A stretch of DNA of 6,098 nt from Aquificota bacterium (GTDB lineage: Bacteria; Aquificota; Aquificia; Aquificales; Aquificaceae), in the NCBI GenBank assembly GCA_024280065.1, contig JAJRQX010000162.1:1-6098 (forward strand). Reading direction: 5' to 3'. The first letter of the stretch is position 1. Each line of letters opens with the position of its first letter. Positions 1-5,277 of this stretch are shown in pieces. Both the position numbers and the translations under genes were made by a program. Below the pieces are notes generated by a model. The model made no database searches and was not told the origin of the DNA. It worked only from the letters and a program-made list of their open reading frames with translations.

Positions 1-372
1 AGGGGTGTGTCCTCTTCCTTCGCCGTGGTTACCGGCCATGAGGCTGTGGGAAAGGAACGTGGTGTTGATTGGAAAGCTTTCAGAGACGTGGACACGCTGG
101 TGATCCTTATGGGTGTTAAGAACAGGCAGAGGATAGCGAGGAAGCTGATATCCGCAGGCAGGAACCCGGAGGAGCCGGTTGCCTTCGTGGAGAGAGGAAC
201 GACGGAGGAACAGAGGATAGTGGTAACGACGCTCAGGGAGACAGCGGAGAACCCGCCCGATGTCAGACCCCCTGCGGTGATGGTTGTAGGAGAGGTCGTT
301 AAGGTCCACGGGAGGGTCAGGAACTTTCTTGAGAACCTGAGAACCCTGGAGGGTATAGAGCATGTCCGCTGA
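1..372 (+). CDS. cobA: Uroporphyrinogen-III C-methyltransferase (SUMT), C-terminal part
   Basis: This is the 3' part of a gene whose start lies left of the window. The reading frame is open from base 1 and leaves about 123 residues. SUMT (CobA/NirE/CysG C-terminal type) uses S-adenosylmethionine to methylate uroporphyrinogen III at C2 and C7, giving precorrin-2 in the cytoplasm. Visible family signatures are RGVSSSFAVVTGHE at the left edge, the hydrophobic strand LVILMGV with the following NRQRIARKLISAG helix, the PVAFVERGTTEEQR segment that lines the substrate site, and the terminal PAVMVVGEVVKV strand. A full SUMT is about 250-260 aa, so roughly half is missing. The gene overlaps the downstream siroheme decarboxylase by 11 bp, which indicates translational coupling in one operon. 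It could equally be called nirE if the pathway leads to heme d1; sequence alone does not separate cobA from nirE. The family call is firm. Confidence 0.93.
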   Translation, partial: RGVSSSFAVVTGHEAVGKERGVDWKAFRDVDTLVILMGVKNRQRIARKLISAGRNPEEPVAFVERGTTEEQRIVVTTLRETAENPPDVRPPAVMVVGEVVKVHGRVRNFLENLRTLEGIEHVR

Positions 373-1417
373 GAAGGTTCTAAAAGCTGTCCAGAGGCAT
401 ATACCGATAGTCCGAAGACCCTTCCGTGCTATAGGTGATGCTGTGGAACTCACCGAGGAGGAGGTCATATCAATCTTAAAGAGTTTCAAAGAAGAGGGTA
501 TAATCAGGCAGATATCGCCTATATACGATCCAAAGAGGGCAGGTTACGACTCCGCCCTAGTAGCCTTCAGGGTAAAGGCGGAAGACCTGGAGAGGACAGC
601 CGGAAGGGTGAGCTCCTGCCCCGGGGTGAGCCACTGCTACGAGAGGCACCACAGTTTTAACCTCTGGTTTACCCTCGCGGTCCCGCAGGATAGCTTGCTT
701 ACCCTTGAGGGAGTGGTGAGTCTCCTTGCGGGTGAGGGTGTGGAGGAGGTCCTTATCCTTAGGGCGAGGAGGACCTTCAAGATAGGTGTGTACCTCAGCT
801 TCAGATCCATGTATGAGAGAGAGGAGGTTCAAGCTCCCTCCGAAGACCCTGAACCCGTTCCCCTCACTCCCCTTGAGAGGGAGGTGGTAAGGGCCACCCA
901 AGAGAGCATCCCTCTGGTACCTGAACCCTTTCGCCTGATCGCCGAAAATATAGGGCTTGAGGAGACGCTCTTGCTTGAAGTCCTGAGAGGTCTTAAAGGG
1001 AAGGGGGTTATGAGGAGGTTTTCAGCGGTCCTCAGGCACAGAAAGGCTGGCTTCACCGCCAACGGGATGGTTGTATGGAGGGTGCCGGAGGAAAAGCTTG
1101 GGAACGTAGGGATGTTTCTTGCAGGTTTCAGGTGCGTCTCCCACTGCTACGAGAGGGCTGGGTGGGACTACAACCTCTTCTCCATGGTTCACGGGAGGTC
1201 AAGGGAGGAGGTGGAGGATTTTGTCAGGCGGGTTGGGGAAGAGGTCGGGGTGAGGGAGTATGAGATCCTCTTCTCAGGGAGGGAGTTCCTGAAGAGGAGG
1301 ATCAAGATCTTCACGGAGGACTTCTATGAGTGGGAGAGAAGAGAGATGGGGGCTTGTGCCTACGAAGGAGAAGATAGTGAGGGTAGCGGTAAAACTCTTC
1401 TCCAAGAAGGGTTTTAA
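362..1417 (+). CDS. nirDL: Siroheme decarboxylase, fused two-domain (NirDL / AhbAB type)
   Basis: Cytoplasmic enzyme predicted to decarboxylate the C12 and C18 acetate chains of siroheme to give 12,18-didecarboxysiroheme, a precursor of heme d1 and of heme in the alternative Ahb pathway. The 351 residues are a tandem duplication of an Lrp/AsnC-like unit. Each half has a winged-helix-like segment (about residues 5-61 and 173-230, with matching IPIVRRPFRAI and IPLVPEPFRLI) followed by a ferredoxin-like domain carrying VSHCYER (89-95 and 259-265) and a nearby Asn in FNLWF or YNLFS. From memory, structural work on the Hydrogenobacter thermophilus NirDL found two essential histidines; H91 and H261 are the obvious conserved candidates here, but I cannot map them. 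The ATG is preceded by GGAGGG at 348-353, 8 bases upstream. The last 26 or so residues, after about W324, read across the start of the tetR gene and are Gly/Ser/Glu-rich, unlike a conserved domain. The fused length fits NirDL (about 330 aa) plus that tail. Confidence 0.92.
   Translation: MSAEKVLKAVQRHIPIVRRPFRAIGDAVELTEEEVISILKSFKEEGIIRQISPIYDPKRAGYDSALVAFRVKAEDLERTAGRVSSCPGVSHCYERHHSFNLWFTLAVPQDSLLTLEGVVSLLAGEGVEEVLILRARRTFKIGVYLSFRSMYEREEVQAPSEDPEPVPLTPLEREVVRATQESIPLVPEPFRLIAENIGLEETLLLEVLRGLKGKGVMRRFSAVLRHRKAGFTANGMVVWRVPEEKLGNVGMFLAGFRCVSHCYERAGWDYNLFSMVHGRSREEVEDFVRRVGEEVGVREYEILFSGREFLKRRIKIFTEDFYEWERREMGACAYEGEDSEGSGKTLLQEGF
1315..1320 (+). promoter_or_regulatory. Shine-Dalgarno site favouring the upstream tetR start
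   Basis: GGAGGA lies 5 bases before the ATG at 1326, inside the end of the siroheme decarboxylase frame. The alternative GTG at 1356 has only a loose G-run (GGGGG at 1348-1352) three bases before it. The site therefore favours 1326 on spacing, although the same bases also encode Glu-Asp of the upstream protein and could be coincidental. Confidence 0.45.
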
Positions 1418-1898
1418 GGGAACGACCATAAAGGACATAGCGAGGGAGGTGGGGATAACGGAAGGAGCCATATACAGACACTTCACAAGCAAGGAGGACA
1501 TAATAAGGCACATAACCGCCCGCATAACAGGAGAGCTGACAGAACTCATAAGCGGGGAGGTCTTCTCCCAAAAGACATTTAAGGATAAGGTGGCCAAGCT
1601 GGTTGAGGTCCTCATGGGATACGCCCTCAGGAATCCGGACAGTTTCAGGTATCTGACCGTCTACCACATATTGAGGGAGGAGGGCTTCCAGAACAACCTG
1701 CCCGGAAAGAGGATCCTTGATATGTTCAGAACCGCATACACTAAGGGGGACACGGACCTAATTCCGGAGGTGGCCCTCGCTGTGGTGATCGGTTCCGTTG
1801 ACAGGATGTTCATCCTCAGGGAGCTCGGTCTCACGAAGGCTACCGACGAAGAGATAATAGAGGAGGTCAAGAAGGCCGTCCTGAGGGCCATCACCTGA
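1326..1898 (+). CDS. TetR/AcrR-family transcriptional regulator
   Basis: A 190-residue one-domain-plus-ligand-domain repressor-like protein. The N-terminal part has the classic TetR helix-turn-helix: IVRVAVKLFSKKGFKGTT, then IKDIAREVGITEGAIYRHF (about residues 35-53), followed by SKEDIIRHI. The C-terminal 120 residues are helical and lack recognisable ligand-specific motifs, as is usual for the family. ATG 1326 is chosen because of the GGAGGA 5 bases upstream. A GTG at 1356 would give a 180-residue protein starting MPTKEKIVRV, closer to the usual compact TetR N-terminus, so the true start is uncertain. From 1326 it overlaps the upstream siroheme decarboxylase by 92 bp, so it is probably co-transcribed with it and may be autoregulated or control this tetrapyrrole operon; that is inference. 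Its stop overlaps the tail of the opposing epimerase gene by 8 bp. Confidence 0.9.
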   Translation: MSGREERWGLVPTKEKIVRVAVKLFSKKGFKGTTIKDIAREVGITEGAIYRHFTSKEDIIRHITARITGELTELISGEVFSQKTFKDKVAKLVEVLMGYALRNPDSFRYLTVYHILREEGFQNNLPGKRILDMFRTAYTKGDTDLIPEVALAVVIGSVDRMFILRELGLTKATDEEIIEEVKKAVLRAIT

Positions 1899-2859
1899 GG
1901 GATAGGTCCCCAACCCAGTCCCAGTTTTCCATGAACCATCTGACCGTCCTCTCAATCCCCTCTTCAAGAGCGACCTTAGGCTCCCAGCCCAGTATCTTTT
2001 CAGCCTTCCCTATGTCCGCCCAGGTCGCCTTCAGGTCAGCCCTGTGGAACTCCCTGTAAACCACCTGGGGCTTTCTACCCGTGAACTTCTCCACAAGTCT
2101 TAAAAGGTCCGACAGGCTGTGAGGTCTGTTTCCTCCGAGGTTCACTATCTCGTATCCCACCTCCCTCAGGGCCATAACGGTACCCTCCGCTATATCGTCT
2201 ATGTAGGTGAAGTCCCTGCTTTGGGTTCCGTCCCCGAAGACCTCTACGGGATCCCCCTTCATGGTCCAGTAGATAAACCTGAAGACGCTCATGTCCGGTC
2301 TACCTGCGGGACCGTAAACGGTGAAGTATCTGAGAACTGTAACGTCTATTCCGTAGAGGTGATGGTAGGTGTAGGCGATGACCTCAGCAGCCTTCTTGGA
2401 AGCTGCGTATGGTGATATAGGTGTGTTCACAGGCAGGTCCTCCCTGAAGGGCATAGGCTGTCCCGCGTAGAGGGAGGAGGTTGAGGCGAGAACGAACTTT
2501 CTGATCCCGTGATCTTTCATAAGCTCAAGGAGGTTCAGGGTCCCGTAGGCGTTGGTCCTCATGTAAACCCACGGGTCCTTAATGGAGTATCTGACGCCGG
2601 CCCTCGCAGCTTCGTTGATCACAGCGTCAAACCTGTGCTTCCTGAAGACCTCCCTCAGGGCTTCAAGATCCTCAACGTCCACCCTGTAGAATGTAAAGTT
2701 CTTCCTGCTCTTTAACCTCTCAACCCTCCACTCCTTCAGCCTGACATCGTAGTAGTCGTTCATGTTGTCTATACCCACAACCTCATAACCCCGGTCGGTA
2801 AGTAGCTCGCACACCCTCCAGCCTATGAACCCCGCACAGCCCGTCACCAGGACCCTCAT
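1891..2859 (-). CDS. NAD-dependent sugar-nucleotide epimerase, UDP-glucuronate 4-epimerase-like
   Basis: A 322-residue extended short-chain dehydrogenase that is predicted to interconvert C4 epimers of a nucleotide sugar, most likely UDP-glucuronate to UDP-galacturonate, using bound NAD in the cytoplasm. The Rossmann glycine motif is GCAGFIG (7-13), D31 ends strand 2 as in NAD-specific enzymes, the STSS stretch (126-129) supplies the catalytic Ser/Thr, and YAASK (151-155) holds the catalytic Tyr and Lys. Three stretches point to the glucuronate 4-epimerase branch rather than GalE: DNMNDYYDVRLKEWR (31-45), AARAGVRYSI (84-93) and GRPDMSVFRF (186-195). Length matches bacterial members (about 320-340 aa). 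The ATG is preceded at exactly 7 bases by TATAAT, with no Shine-Dalgarno, which suggests a leaderless transcript. It reads away from the NIL/GH130 genes. A dTDP-glucose dehydratase is unlikely because the active-site sequence differs. The epimerase class is firm, the substrate only moderately so. Confidence 0.9.
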   Translation of the reverse strand: MRVLVTGCAGFIGWRVCELLTDRGYEVVGIDNMNDYYDVRLKEWRVERLKSRKNFTFYRVDVEDLEALREVFRKHRFDAVINEAARAGVRYSIKDPWVYMRTNAYGTLNLLELMKDHGIRKFVLASTSSLYAGQPMPFREDLPVNTPISPYAASKKAAEVIAYTYHHLYGIDVTVLRYFTVYGPAGRPDMSVFRFIYWTMKGDPVEVFGDGTQSRDFTYIDDIAEGTVMALREVGYEIVNLGGNRPHSLSDLLRLVEKFTGRKPQVVYREFHRADLKATWADIGKAEKILGWEPKVALEEGIERTVRWFMENWDWVGDLSLR

Positions 2860-2866
2860 GGTGTTG

Positions 2867-2872
2867 ATTATA
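2867..2872 (-). promoter_or_regulatory. -10 box of the epimerase promoter, predicted leaderless
   Basis: Perfect TATAAT on the - strand, followed by CAACACC and then the ATG at 2859. With the hexamer at -12 to -7, transcription would start at about 2860, one base before the start codon, so the mRNA would have essentially no leader. No -35 hexamer or TGn extension is visible at the expected distance. That region overlaps the first codons of the NIL-domain gene. Confidence 0.65.
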
Positions 2873-2876
2873 GCGT

Positions 2877-2882
2877 TATAAT
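2877..2882 (+). promoter_or_regulatory. -10 box of the NIL-domain/GH130 promoter, near-leaderless
   Basis: Perfect TATAAT followed by 10 bases and the ATG at 2893. The predicted transcription start is about 2889, leaving a leader of about 4 bases. No Shine-Dalgarno sequence precedes this ATG, which agrees with a leaderless mode. The would-be -35 position falls on the start of the epimerase gene and shows no TTGACA-like match. Confidence 0.6.
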
Positions 2883-2892
2883 CTTATCCACG

Positions 2893-3135
2893 ATGAACAC
2901 GGTCAGGCTCCAGCTCATATACCCCGAGGACCTCGTGAAGGAACCTATAATCTGTATGGTCTGCAAGAACTTCAACGTTGTCCTGAACATAAGGACCGCG
3001 AAGGTGACCCAGGACACAGGTATGCTCACCGTTGAGATAGACGGGGATCCTGAGGAGATAGAGAGGGCTATAAGGTTCATAGAGGAGAAGGGGGTAAGCG
3101 TTCAACCCATAGAGGGTCAGATATTCACCGAGTAA
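2893..3135 (+). CDS. Stand-alone NIL-domain protein
   Basis: An 80-residue protein made of a single NIL domain, the ferredoxin-like fold (beta-alpha-beta-beta-alpha-beta) first described at the C-terminus of the methionine transporter ATPase MetN, where it binds methionine and inhibits transport. Matching features are the opening strand VRLQLIYPEDLVKEPII (4-20), the FNVVLNIRTAKVTQ segment (27-40), the strand GMLTVEIDGD (43-52), the EEIERAIRFIEEKGV helix (54-68) and the closing strand VQPIEG (70-75). Free-standing or ferredoxin-fused NIL domains occur in bacterial and archaeal sulfur and homocysteine metabolism, but no partner gene for that is present here. An unusual point is CMVC (21-24), a CxxC at the start of the first helix where most NIL domains have no cysteine pair. 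The gene is very probably co-transcribed with the GH130 gene 37 bp downstream. Function is unknown; a small-molecule sensor role is inference. Confidence 0.82.
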   Translation: MNTVRLQLIYPEDLVKEPIICMVCKNFNVVLNIRTAKVTQDTGMLTVEIDGDPEEIERAIRFIEEKGVSVQPIEGQIFTE

Positions 3136-3160
3136 AGTATATTAACCATACTCCGAATTA

Positions 3161-3170
3161 AAAGGTAGGG
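3161..3170 (+). promoter_or_regulatory. Ribosome binding site of the GH130 gene
   Basis: AAAGGTAGGG lies just before the ATG at 3173, with AAAGGT complementary to the 3' end of 16S rRNA at a spacing of 6 bases. It contrasts with the NIL-domain gene upstream, which has no such site. This is what one expects for an internal operon gene behind a leaderless first gene. Confidence 0.5.
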
Positions 3171-3172
3171 TC

Positions 3173-4225
3173 ATGGTAGTAGACAGAAGGTACTGGGAGG
3201 AGATAAGCTATAAAGCGAGCAGAAAGAGGAGGTTTGAGACCGTAGACATAGTTGAGAGGGTGTACACGATAACGCCCTCACAGATAAGCATAGAGAACCA
3301 TCCTATAGAGAGGCCTATAACCGCCTTTAACCCTTCCATGAGGATAGAAGGCGACTCCATAAGGATCTACGCGAGGGTAACCCTGGGATACTACAAGTAT
3401 GCGAGCGCCATGGCTGAGTTCACCGTACCCTTTGAGGATATATTTGAAGGGAGAAAAAGGAACTTCAATGCGGAGCTCACGATCATACCCTCAAACAGGT
3501 ACGATTTCTGGGGGGTGGAGGACCCGAGGGTTTACGAGATAAACGGCAAGGTTTTCGTAACTTACTGCGGCAGAACCGTGAGCTATTTCTACCCTGAGGA
3601 CAAGACCGAGAGGACCCTTCCGATAACCGCGGTTTACAAGGACGGGGAGTGGAAGAAGATAGCTGTCTTCAGGATGCAGGAGGAACTCAGGAGTTTCGTT
3701 ATCAGCGACAAAAACGCATTTATAGTCAAAGCCAAGGAGCTCTACCTCTTCCACAGGATACACATGCTGAACGACAAGTTCTACCTAAGCGTCTGCAGGA
3801 TACCCGAGAAGGTCCTTGATCTTGAAAACTTTGAGGAGATAATCATAGGGGATAACATAACCGTTTTAGAAGAGCAGGCGGACTTTGAAGTGAAGCTGGG
3901 CTGGGCCACACCACCGATAAAGGTGAACGACGAATTCTTGGTCCTAATACATGCGGTTGACAGGTTCATGGGCATATACAGGGTCTTTGCGGTCCTCATG
4001 AACGAGGAAGGGCTCTTTACCGCGGTAACGCCATTTTACATAATGGAACCCAGGGAGGTTTACGAGATCTACGGTGACAGACCCTACGTGGTCTTCCCCT
4101 GCGGAGCGGGTCTTAAGGACAACTATATTTACATATCTTACGGGGGTGCGGACACTGTGATAGGCATAGGGAGGATAGAGCTTGACAAACTCCTGGAGAT
4201 ACTATACGAGAACAGAATTGAGTAG
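3173..4225 (+). CDS. GH130-family glycosidase/phosphorylase, probably acting on beta-mannosides
   Basis: A 350-residue five-bladed beta-propeller protein of glycoside hydrolase family 130, whose known members mostly phosphorolyse or hydrolyse beta-mannosides (for example mannosyl-glucose, beta-1,4- or beta-1,2-manno-oligosaccharides) in the cytoplasm. Landmarks in order: FNPSMRIEGD (52-61), WGVEDPRVYEINGKVFVTYCG (113-133) whose D117 in the EDPR motif is the expected general acid, SDKNAFIV (178-185) followed by LFHRIH (192-197), GWATPPIK (243-250) with LIHAVDR (258-264), and the closing blade CGAGL and YGGADTVIGIG (323-333). H194, R195, H260 and nearby polar residues occupy places where phosphorylases bind phosphate, so a phosphorylase is plausible, but I cannot assign a subfamily. 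The spacing between blades and the N-terminal 40 residues are unlike the best-studied members. No signal peptide is seen. It shares a transcript with the NIL gene and overlaps the opposing glycosyltransferase by 24 bp. Confidence 0.85.
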   Translation: MVVDRRYWEEISYKASRKRRFETVDIVERVYTITPSQISIENHPIERPITAFNPSMRIEGDSIRIYARVTLGYYKYASAMAEFTVPFEDIFEGRKRNFNAELTIIPSNRYDFWGVEDPRVYEINGKVFVTYCGRTVSYFYPEDKTERTLPITAVYKDGEWKKIAVFRMQEELRSFVISDKNAFIVKAKELYLFHRIHMLNDKFYLSVCRIPEKVLDLENFEEIIIGDNITVLEEQADFEVKLGWATPPIKVNDEFLVLIHAVDRFMGIYRVFAVLMNEEGLFTAVTPFYIMEPREVYEIYGDRPYVVFPCGAGLKDNYIYISYGGADTVIGIGRIELDKLLEILYENRIE

Positions 4226-5254
4226 CTCCTCTATCCTGTCAGTAACCTTTTTTACACTGTTCTCCTCCGCATACCTTCTCATGTTCTCTGTTATCCTGTT
4301 CCTGAAATCTTCGTCCTCTATAAGTTTTACGATCAGCTCCTCAAGGTCCTCCACGCTATCGTATAGGACTACAGGAGACTCCTCACCCCCGGGAAGGGCT
4401 TCGAAGAACCTTGACCTCCTTGAGACTATAGGACACAGCGAACCTACCGTCTGACAGAAGGTTGAGGAGACCGCGACCCTATTGGTGTCACCCTTGGGGA
4501 GGAGGTGAACGTCTGAGCCACCAAGGAGTTTGTATATACCCTCTATGTCAAGGACCTTGACCTCCTGAAGGACCCAGTCTTCTTTTACCTCTATCGGGCT
4601 TCCTGACCTAACTATCTTGTAAACTACGTTTGGGTAGTGTCTGCGTACACGCCTGAGGGCTTCAAGGTAGTCCCTGTATTCTTCTGGGGGCTGCCTGCCG
4701 AAGGAGGTGAAGACTATCCTGTCCCCCTCGCCGAACTCCCTGGTTCTCCTTACGGGCGGCAGACACGGATATGGAATAACGATAACCTTATCCTCTCCGA
4801 TCCCTCCCACCACCTCTTCTTTGAATCTCTCATCAAATACTATAACCTTCTCAAAGATGCCGAAGCTGTAGCCCACCTCCTCCTTCATACCCTCGTGGAC
4901 GACCGCTACGGAAGGTATGCCCTCTTTTCTCAGCCTGACAACGAGGTCTTCAACGCTCCTGTAGGGCAGTTTCTCGTATGACTCTACAAGGAGAATGTCA
5001 AAGGATTCCCTGATGACCTCCTCCTCCCTGATCAGACCCTCCTCACCTTCGGGGGAGATCTCCGTATAGACCCTCCTAACGAAGGGTTCGTCCTCCCTTA
5101 TCATCCTGTGATGCCACCACCTCCCTGCACTGTCTATGTCCGGTGCGAAGACCTTCAGACTATGACCCCTTTTCAGGAGCTCCCTTCCTACGAGTTCCGC
5201 GTGCAGGGACACACCGCAGGTTGCGTTCCACCTTGAGAGCAGGGCTATCCTCAT
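4202..5254 (-). CDS. GT-B-fold glycosyltransferase-like protein
   Basis: A 350-residue protein with the two-Rossmann layout of GT-B glycosyltransferases (GT4-like). The N-terminal domain opens with MRIALLSRWNATCGVSLHAELVG-type sequence (the CGVSLHAE loop, 13-20, replaces the usual GGxxxH donor/acceptor loop), then KVFAPD (34-39), FDILLVESY (85-93) and SVAVVHEG (115-122). The C-terminal domain has RIVFTSFGRQ (179-188), VLDIEGIYKLLGGSDVHLLPKGD (234-256), SSTFCQTVGSLCPIVS (263-278) and a helical tail. The GT4 E-x7-E signature is absent or degenerate, so donor use is uncertain. ATG 5254 is preferred over ATG 5263 because a TATAAT overlaps the earlier ATG and sits exactly 7 bases before 5254, and family members start with MRI. 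The neighbouring ManC suggests GDP-mannose as donor; this is inference. Its stop overlaps the GH130 gene tail. Confidence 0.8.
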   Translation of the reverse strand: MRIALLSRWNATCGVSLHAELVGRELLKRGHSLKVFAPDIDSAGRWWHHRMIREDEPFVRRVYTEISPEGEEGLIREEEVIRESFDILLVESYEKLPYRSVEDLVVRLRKEGIPSVAVVHEGMKEEVGYSFGIFEKVIVFDERFKEEVVGGIGEDKVIVIPYPCLPPVRRTREFGEGDRIVFTSFGRQPPEEYRDYLEALRRVRRHYPNVVYKIVRSGSPIEVKEDWVLQEVKVLDIEGIYKLLGGSDVHLLPKGDTNRVAVSSTFCQTVGSLCPIVSRRSRFFEALPGGEESPVVLYDSVEDLEELIVKLIEDEDFRNRITENMRRYAEENSVKKVTDRIEELLNSVLV

Positions 5255-5261
5255 AGGTTTC

Positions 5262-5269
5262 ATTATAAT
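5262..5269. promoter_or_regulatory. Self-complementary ATTATAAT: overlapping divergent -10 boxes
   Basis: The octamer ATTATAAT is its own reverse complement and contains TATAAT on both strands: + strand 5264-5269 and - strand 5267-5262. On the + strand it precedes the ManC ATG (5278) by 8 bases; on the - strand it precedes the glycosyltransferase ATG (5254) by 7 bases. Predicted starts of transcription are about 5276 (+) and 5255 (-), so both mRNAs would be leaderless or nearly so. No -35 hexamer is visible in either direction. Because the boxes share bases, RNA polymerase can occupy only one direction at a time. Confidence 0.68.
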
Positions 5270-5277
5270 TTTGGAGT

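Larger units (their letters stand above)
2866..2883. repeat. Perfect 7-bp-arm inverted repeat joining two -10 boxes
   Basis: GATTATA and TATAATC form perfect inverted arms around a 4-base GCGT centre, halfway between two divergent start codons (2859 and 2893). Each arm contains a TATAAT read outwards. It is best explained as a bidirectional core promoter, although the same symmetry could also serve as an operator for a dimeric repressor. It is too AT-rich and has no T-run, so it is not a terminator. Confidence 0.75.

Noticed and set aside
499..504. TATAAT inside the siroheme decarboxylase gene
   Set aside because: It encodes part of Gly-Ile-Ile with the common ATA codon and is not followed by any start; it is useful only as a measure of chance background.
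557..901. 114-residue - strand frame within the siroheme decarboxylase
   Set aside because: Antisense shadow of a well-conserved two-domain enzyme; composition is irregular and no family resemblance is seen.
1891..1960. Possible terminator between tetR and the epimerase
   Set aside because: No stem-loop with a T-run is present on either strand; the sequence is coding for the epimerase C-terminus.
2866..2883. TetR operator reading of the inverted repeat
   Set aside because: The arms are only 7 bp, consist almost entirely of -10 box sequence, and no second copy is visible near the tetR operon; kept as a secondary possibility only.
3138..3143. TATATT between the NIL and GH130 genes as an internal promoter
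   Set aside because: There is no -35 match, the hexamer is imperfect, and the 37-bp gap with a usable ribosome binding site is fully explained by co-transcription.
4637..4981. 114-residue open frame on the + strand inside the glycosyltransferase gene
   Set aside because: It is antisense to a gene with clear GT-B features, shows no recognisable motif of its own, and has no ribosome binding site or promoter.
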